Source: Clostridia bacterium
GTDB lineage: Bacteria; Bacillota; Clostridia; UMGS1810
Direction of reading: 5' to 3'
DNA: 10,630 nucleotides
Assembly: GCA_017549745.1 (NCBI GenBank)
Contig: JAFYUA010000048.1
Span: forward strand, 1-10,630
Shown piece after piece: positions 6,947-10,630 of the stretch (positions within the stretch are counted from its first letter, which is position 1; each line of letters starts with the position of its first letter). The position numbers and the translations under genes were made by a program. The notes below the pieces were generated by a model, which ran no database searches, had not been told where the DNA came from, and saw only the letters and a list, made by a program, of their open reading frames with translations.

Positions 6947-8740
6947 ATGAAAAACAAACACAGAAACTTTTCAAAGCGCGTTTTGAGCTTTGCCACAATA
7001 TGCGCATTGATTGCCTCTGTTTTTGCTCCAATCGGTGCGGCTCTTGCCGCACCTGCCTCCACGGGCATTGAAGCTTCATATGTGCCATATGAAGTCACCA
7101 ACACGCCCGCAGGACTTCACCCCTCGGTCAAGGGTCTTTTGACAGTTGAGGGTCATGTGGGCAAAGCAGAAAAGACCTCGGTTGTCCTCATGGTGCTTGC
7201 CAAAGGAAAAACCGAAGCCGACCTTGCAAACAATGTGTCAGCCTTTGGCACCGCGGTTGATTCATTCCGTCAGGTGACCACAGGTAATGACGGCAAATTC
7301 AGCGTGAGCTTTGGCATCGGCTTTTATGAAGATGGCGTTAGCTCCACCAAGGGCGACTATGTGGTAGCTGCAAGCTATGGTGACACCTCGGTGCTCACCG
7401 ATGGCTTCTACTACTCCACCGCAGCTCATGTGGGCGAGGCGCTTGCCGCTGTCAATGCATCATCTGATGCTCAATCGCTCAAAACCGAAATCACAGTCAA
7501 TTCCCCCAAAGAGCTTGTGCTCGACACTGCCATCTATGACACACTCGGCTCAGGCGCCAAGGATTTGGCAATTGCATATGTTTTCAATGCAAAACAAGCT
7601 CTCAAGGACGAGAACTCTGTGGGCTTCCTAAGCGGTGAAGCACTCAGAGAAAGCTTCAATGAAGCCAGCCTTTTCTATAAGCTCAAATCAGCCTCCACAG
7701 GTGATGAGTTAAAGAGCATGCTCAACACATACAAAGCAAAGCTTTCGCTCACCACTCTCCCTGCCTACAAGACCTACACCGATTCACTCACCGATTCGGG
7801 CAGAACCGCAGTGTGTGACTCCATGAAAGGTCTTGGCGGCTGCACATTGCTTAGCGATGTGAAGGGTCTGTTTACAAAGCAGGTTATTCTCAACGCAGTG
7901 GCAAAAGCTGGTCTTTGGAGCAATATCAAACCTATTATCAACCAAAACAAAGCTGCCCTTATCTCGGCAGGTGCGAGCGAGAGCTACTATAGCCTCTCCG
8001 ACACCTCAGCGCCCGACAAGGCAATCGTAGGCAAAACCTACCAAACTCTTGCAGCTTTGGCTGAGGCTATAAACGAAAACATCAAAACTGACGCTCCTCC
8101 CTCACAGCGCCCCTCATCAGGCTCGGGCGGCGGCTCGTCGGTTATCCCTGCACCCCCTGTGGTGACACCTGTTGGCGGAAATGACGCCCCCTCTGCTTCA
8201 GGCTTTGCCGACATGGCAGGCTATGAATGGGCAGCCGATGCGGTAAGCGCTCTCAAAAACATGGGCGTTATCAACGGCAAGAGCGATTCATCTTTTGCCC
8301 CTGCCGACAATGTGACAAGAGAAGAATTTGTGAAGATGCTCATCTCTCTTCTTGGCATATCGGTAAATGGCGCTACTGCCGACTTTGCCGATGCTGACAA
8401 AGGTGCATGGTACTATCCCTACATTTCGGCTGCTGCCAATGGCGGCATCGTCAATGGTGTGGGCAATGGTGTGTTTGGCGTGGGCATGAACATTACCCGT
8501 CAGGACATCGCCACCATAGCATGCCGCGCAATGGGCATCACAGCTTCAGATGCTTTGGTTACTTTCAGTGATGAAGCTTCCATTGCCGACTACGCCAAAG
8601 ATGGCGTTGCGGCTCTGGCATCACACGGCATAATCTCAGGCATGGGTGACGGCAGCTTTGCTCCCACAGCAAATGCAACCCGCGCTCAGGCTGCAAAAAT
8701 ACTCTATGAACTGCATAGATGGAAGGAGAGTGGCAAATAA
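6947..8740 (+). CDS. Exported SLH-anchored protein with Ig-like domain and degenerate helical repeats
   Basis: Likely a non-covalently wall-anchored surface protein. The signal peptide ends at A-L-A (about residue 34). Residues about 45-160 form a beta-rich Ig-like domain with a FRQVTTGNDGKFSVSF stretch at 107-122. Residues about 163-380 are alpha-helical and seem to hold three degenerate units (163-240, 241-321, 322-380), each with an L...Y..L.D-like turn and an Ala-rich helix. A flexible Gly/Ser/Pro linker spans 383-418. Three SLH domains follow at about 420-465, 480-530 and 545-592, with TREE, TRQD and TRAQ at the usual TRAE site. Such SLH trios typically bind pyruvylated secondary cell wall polymer. 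AGGAG at 6933-6937 lies nine bases before the ATG, and only 17 bases separate it from the upstream stop. The role of the helical part is unknown. Confidence 0.92.
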   Translation: MKNKHRNFSKRVLSFATICALIASVFAPIGAALAAPASTGIEASYVPYEVTNTPAGLHPSVKGLLTVEGHVGKAEKTSVVLMVLAKGKTEADLANNVSAFGTAVDSFRQVTTGNDGKFSVSFGIGFYEDGVSSTKGDYVVAASYGDTSVLTDGFYYSTAAHVGEALAAVNASSDAQSLKTEITVNSPKELVLDTAIYDTLGSGAKDLAIAYVFNAKQALKDENSVGFLSGEALRESFNEASLFYKLKSASTGDELKSMLNTYKAKLSLTTLPAYKTYTDSLTDSGRTAVCDSMKGLGGCTLLSDVKGLFTKQVILNAVAKAGLWSNIKPIINQNKAALISAGASESYYSLSDTSAPDKAIVGKTYQTLAALAEAINENIKTDAPPSQRPSSGSGGGSSVIPAPPVVTPVGGNDAPSASGFADMAGYEWAADAVSALKNMGVINGKSDSSFAPADNVTREEFVKMLISLLGISVNGATADFADADKGAWYYPYISAAANGGIVNGVGNGVFGVGMNITRQDIATIACRAMGITASDALVTFSDEASIADYAKDGVAALASHGIISGMGDGSFAPTANATRAQAAKILYELHRWKESGK

Positions 8741-10630
8741 TGAACAAATTTAATAAAATTATTGCTTCACTCCTTGCCCTCTGCATGCTTTCATCAGTTA
8801 TGGTTTTTGCCCAAGATGCATCGGAGCTATATGTGCCCGAATGCAGCTACGAGGCTGAAGTGCTCATGGCACTCGGCGTTATGGAAGATATTTCGGCATC
8901 TGCTCTCTCTCAGGGTGTGACCAGAGGCATGGCAGCTCACTATATATCCAATCTCATGAAGCTGCCCGCATCGGCTGTCACAGGCAAATTTGCCGATGTC
9001 ACAGCCGACACACCCTACGGCGCACAAATCGAAGCTCTCAGCGGTGTGGGCGTTATCAATGGCACAGGCGCAGGTCTTTTTGAGCCCGACCGCCCCATGC
9101 TACTTCAGGAATTTATCAAAATGCTCGTGAGCGCAGCGGGCTATGGTGTACCCTCTGAGGCTCAGGGCGGATATCCCGCAGGATACATCGGCTATGCATC
9201 AAGGCTCGACCTTTTAGACGGTGTGGAGAGTCAGAACACCGCAGGCGAGTTTTCGGTGGGCACACTTGCCATGATGCTCTATAACTCTCTTGATGTGGAA
9301 ATCATGACAGTTGACGGCTACACCAACTCCGACTCAGTGAGTCTCACCACCCAAAAGGGCGCCACAGTGCTCACCACCTTTTTAAAATGCTATTTTGCCG
9401 AGGGTCAGGTCAAATCTACCCCCAAGGCAAGCCTCACCTCTGCCGAAACTCAGGGCGAGGGCAGAGCACTCATTGGTGACAGTGTGTATCGCACAGGCGA
9501 CATCGAGGTTGATGACCTGCTTGGCTACACTGCCAATGTGTACTACCGCGAAGAATCAGGCAACAAAACACTGGTGCATATAGGCGCATCGGATGACAAC
9601 AAGGTCACTGTGATAAATGGCGAAGATGTTGAAAGCTTTTCGGGCCTCACTCTTTCCTACTATGACGAAAATCTGGACCTCGAGGAGATTCGCTTTTCAT
9701 CTCTCACCGATGTGGTGTTCAACTACCGCCCCGTGGCTCCTGTTACACAGGCAGACCTCAAAGTAGACAACGGCACTGTCACGGTGATTGACTGTGACGG
9801 CAACGGCAGTGCTGATGCAGCCATCGTAAAAAGCTGGCGCACAGTGTATGCCCGCCGCATAGACTATTACAACAAAATCATTCATGATGAATATGACGGC
9901 TCATCACCTCTCAATTTAAGAGGCGGTGACAAATCCGTCATGATATATGACCGCAAAGGCAACGCAGCCACCATCGATGCACTCGAAAGCGACAGCCTGC
10001 TGGTGTGCATTGTGAGCCGCGACGGCAAATATGTGGAAATCACCGAGGTTGTCGATGAAATCATCGGCAAGGTGGAATCCTTTGAAGTGGAAAACGGCGA
10101 AACCCGTGTAATCATTGGCGGCAAGACCTATGGTGTGTGCAAAGAGCTTGAAGACCATGGTCTCAGCTTCGGCACAGGTGACAAAATCATCTGCTATCTT
10201 GACCTTGCAGGCAACATCGGCATGGTGCGCGATGACATGGTAACCCGCGAAAAATGGGGCTATCTCAAAGATGCCAGAAAAACAAGCGGTCTTGATGCAT
10301 ACATAAGCGTGCGCATATTGCCCGAGGGCGGCACAGGCTTTGTTGCATATGACTGCGCCTCTAAGGTAAAGGTAAACGATAGCTACAAAAACACTGCCGA
10401 TGCTCAATATACCGAGCTTACAAAATATAGCGAATCCATAGTGCGCTATGCGCTCAATGCCGATGGCGAGCTTGCACTTGTCAAAACCGTGGGTAGCGGA
10501 TTTGCAGAAGCCTTCAACTGGGAAACCAATGCTGCAAACGGCGGCGATTCCAGGGGTCTGTGGTATGACTCCTCCATCGACATCTTCGGCGGCAAAATCG
10601 GCGTAAATTCCGAAACCTCGGCATTTTTGG
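8740..10630 (+). CDS. Exported protein with three degenerate N-terminal SLH domains, cut by window edge
   Basis: The frame is open from the ATG at 8740 to the window end, at least 630 residues with no stop; the C-terminus is missing. The A of the ATG is the last base of the previous TAA, so translation is probably coupled. AGGAG at 8724-8728 lies 11 bases upstream. A signal peptide (MNKFNKIIASLLALCML...) ends at V-F-A, residue 24. SLH-like units lie at about 37-75 (VTRG), 84-134 (FADV...GVGVING...FEPDR) and 148-190 (YIGYASRLDLLDGV). Units two and three lack the TR residues of the binding motif. The rest is beta-rich, with an acidic DCDGNGSAD loop at 351-359 that may bind calcium. A unit at about 438-497 (IGKVES...IIGGKTYGV...GDKIICYLDLAGNIGMV) resembles repeated beta domains of clostridial SLH proteins. 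It is probably a surface-layer or surface scaffold component. No enzyme motif was seen. Confidence 0.9.
   Translation, partial: MNKFNKIIASLLALCMLSSVMVFAQDASELYVPECSYEAEVLMALGVMEDISASALSQGVTRGMAAHYISNLMKLPASAVTGKFADVTADTPYGAQIEALSGVGVINGTGAGLFEPDRPMLLQEFIKMLVSAAGYGVPSEAQGGYPAGYIGYASRLDLLDGVESQNTAGEFSVGTLAMMLYNSLDVEIMTVDGYTNSDSVSLTTQKGATVLTTFLKCYFAEGQVKSTPKASLTSAETQGEGRALIGDSVYRTGDIEVDDLLGYTANVYYREESGNKTLVHIGASDDNKVTVINGEDVESFSGLTLSYYDENLDLEEIRFSSLTDVVFNYRPVAPVTQADLKVDNGTVTVIDCDGNGSADAAIVKSWRTVYARRIDYYNKIIHDEYDGSSPLNLRGGDKSVMIYDRKGNAATIDALESDSLLVCIVSRDGKYVEITEVVDEIIGKVESFEVENGETRVIIGGKTYGVCKELEDHGLSFGTGDKIICYLDLAGNIGMVRDDMVTREKWGYLKDARKTSGLDAYISVRILPEGGTGFVAYDCASKVKVNDSYKNTADAQYTELTKYSESIVRYALNADGELALVKTVGSGFAEAFNWETNAANGGDSRGLWYDSSIDIFGGKIGVNSETSAFL

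Noticed and set aside
9916..10407. 163-residue open frame on the minus strand
   Set aside because: It lies wholly antisense to the long SLH-protein frame, has no convincing ribosome binding site and a composition typical of a shadow frame. The plus-strand frame has a signal peptide and recognisable domains.

Overview
The window suggests a Gram-positive, clostridial (Bacillota) genome, probably from an uncultured gut or rumen anaerobe. The grounds are strong AGGAGG ribosome binding sites, Gram-positive Sec signal peptides, S-layer homology (SLH) domains and domain types common in clostridial surface proteins: a copper-amine-oxidase-like N-terminal module, SbsA-type Ig-like Big_5, and a beta domain with an ALY...VWD signature. 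The assignment is inference from style, since there is no marker gene. There are no RNA genes, mobile elements or CRISPR arrays that I can see.

Layout: five large genes lie on the plus strand, almost without gaps. (1) 37-2709 is a heparinase II/III-type polysaccharide lyase with an N-terminal stalk-like module but no visible signal peptide. (2) 2710-2782 is the only notable intergenic stretch and holds two overlapping perfect inverted repeats. (3) 2789-4855 and (4) 4890-6929 are tandem paralogues. Each is a secreted protein with two concanavalin/laminin-G-like beta-sandwich modules, a Big_5 domain and a C-terminal ALY...VWD beta domain. (5) 6947-8740 is an exported protein with an Ig-like domain, degenerate helical repeats, a Gly/Pro/Ser linker and three C-terminal SLH domains. 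(6) 8740 to the window end is a long open frame, cut by the edge. It encodes an exported protein with three degenerate N-terminal SLH domains followed by a long beta-rich region. Its ATG overlaps the stop codon of the previous gene by one base.

Working model (inference): this is a cell-surface polysaccharide locus. The lyase would cleave a uronic-acid polysaccharide, the two lectin-like paralogues would bind glycan, and the two SLH proteins would attach to secondary cell wall polymer and build or decorate the surface layer. No described system of exactly this composition comes to mind. The least explained parts are the paralogue pair, the helical repeats of the fourth gene, the palindrome pair after the lyase gene, and an abrupt codon-usage switch inside the third gene at a domain border.
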